This document shows positions 32,151 through 32,326 of a stretch of 32,326 bases of DNA, piece by piece (positions within the stretch are counted from its first letter, which is position 1; each line of letters begins with the position of its first letter). This DNA is from a bacterium (GTDB lineage: Bacteria > Patescibacteriota > Minisyncoccia > UBA6257 > JACOXY01). Made by a program: the position numbers and the translations under genes. Below the pieces are notes generated by a model. The model did not search any database. It was given only the letters and a program-made list of their open reading frames with translations, and was not told where the DNA came from. Location of the stretch: NCBI GenBank assembly GCA_030680955.1, contig JAUXUB010000037.1, forward strand, positions 1 through 32,326, in the 5' to 3' direction.

Positions 32151-32326
32151 TAACGAGAAATAGTTATAAGTTCTCTAGTCACTTTACTGCCTGTTTTATT
32201 ACGATTAAGCATACGACTCGTTTCCAAAATCAGAGCGAGTGCTTCCTTAAGATTTTCTTTAACCTCTTTAAGTGTTTTCCCTTGAGTATTAACGCCTGGA
32301 ATTTCCTCAACCCAGCCAAGATACCA
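32150..32326 (-). CDS. HicB-like antitoxin (truncated by window end)
   Basis: Minus-strand translation WYLGWVEEIPGVNTQGKTLKEVKENLKEALALILETSRMLNRNKTGSKVTRELITISR*; stop overlaps the HicA ATG (TAATG). Confidence 0.82.
   Translation of the reverse strand, partial: WYLGWVEEIPGVNTQGKTLKEVKENLKEALALILETSRMLNRNKTGSKVTRELITISR

Overview
The window is an AT-rich, gene-dense bacterial contig. Its gene content and protein style (compact ClpC-like, ArgRS, IleRS, TrpRS, SmpB/tmRNA, infC-rpmI-rplT, many small membrane proteins) suggest a Candidate Phyla Radiation (Patescibacteria/Parcubacteria-like) genome; lineage is inferred, not tested. Confident content: KefB-type antiporter, UDG family 4-like protein, membrane-anchored Clp ATPase, NUDIX, RelBE-like and HicBA-like TA pairs, infC-rpmI-rplT, tmRNA + smpB, Fic protein, argS, CCA-adding enzyme, EamA transporter, ileS, TrmB-like regulator, ABC exporter, trpS. 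The most unusual signals are: (1) a roughly 700-nt, strongly structured noncoding RNA candidate at 27066-27795 with a perfect-spacing consensus promoter and a 3' U-tract, followed by a GC-anomalous small ORF bracketed by two related structured modules; (2) a family of 5'-leader inverted-repeat elements whose right arm ends in GGG-ATG exactly at the start codons of kefB-like, UDG and rpmI, two of them duplicating the gene's own start-codon region; (3) a histidine-phosphatase domain inserted in the zinc region of IleRS; (4) 7-nt tandem repeats inserted in frame at several sites in IleRS and ArgRS. No searches or folding programs were run; all pairings and motifs were read by eye.
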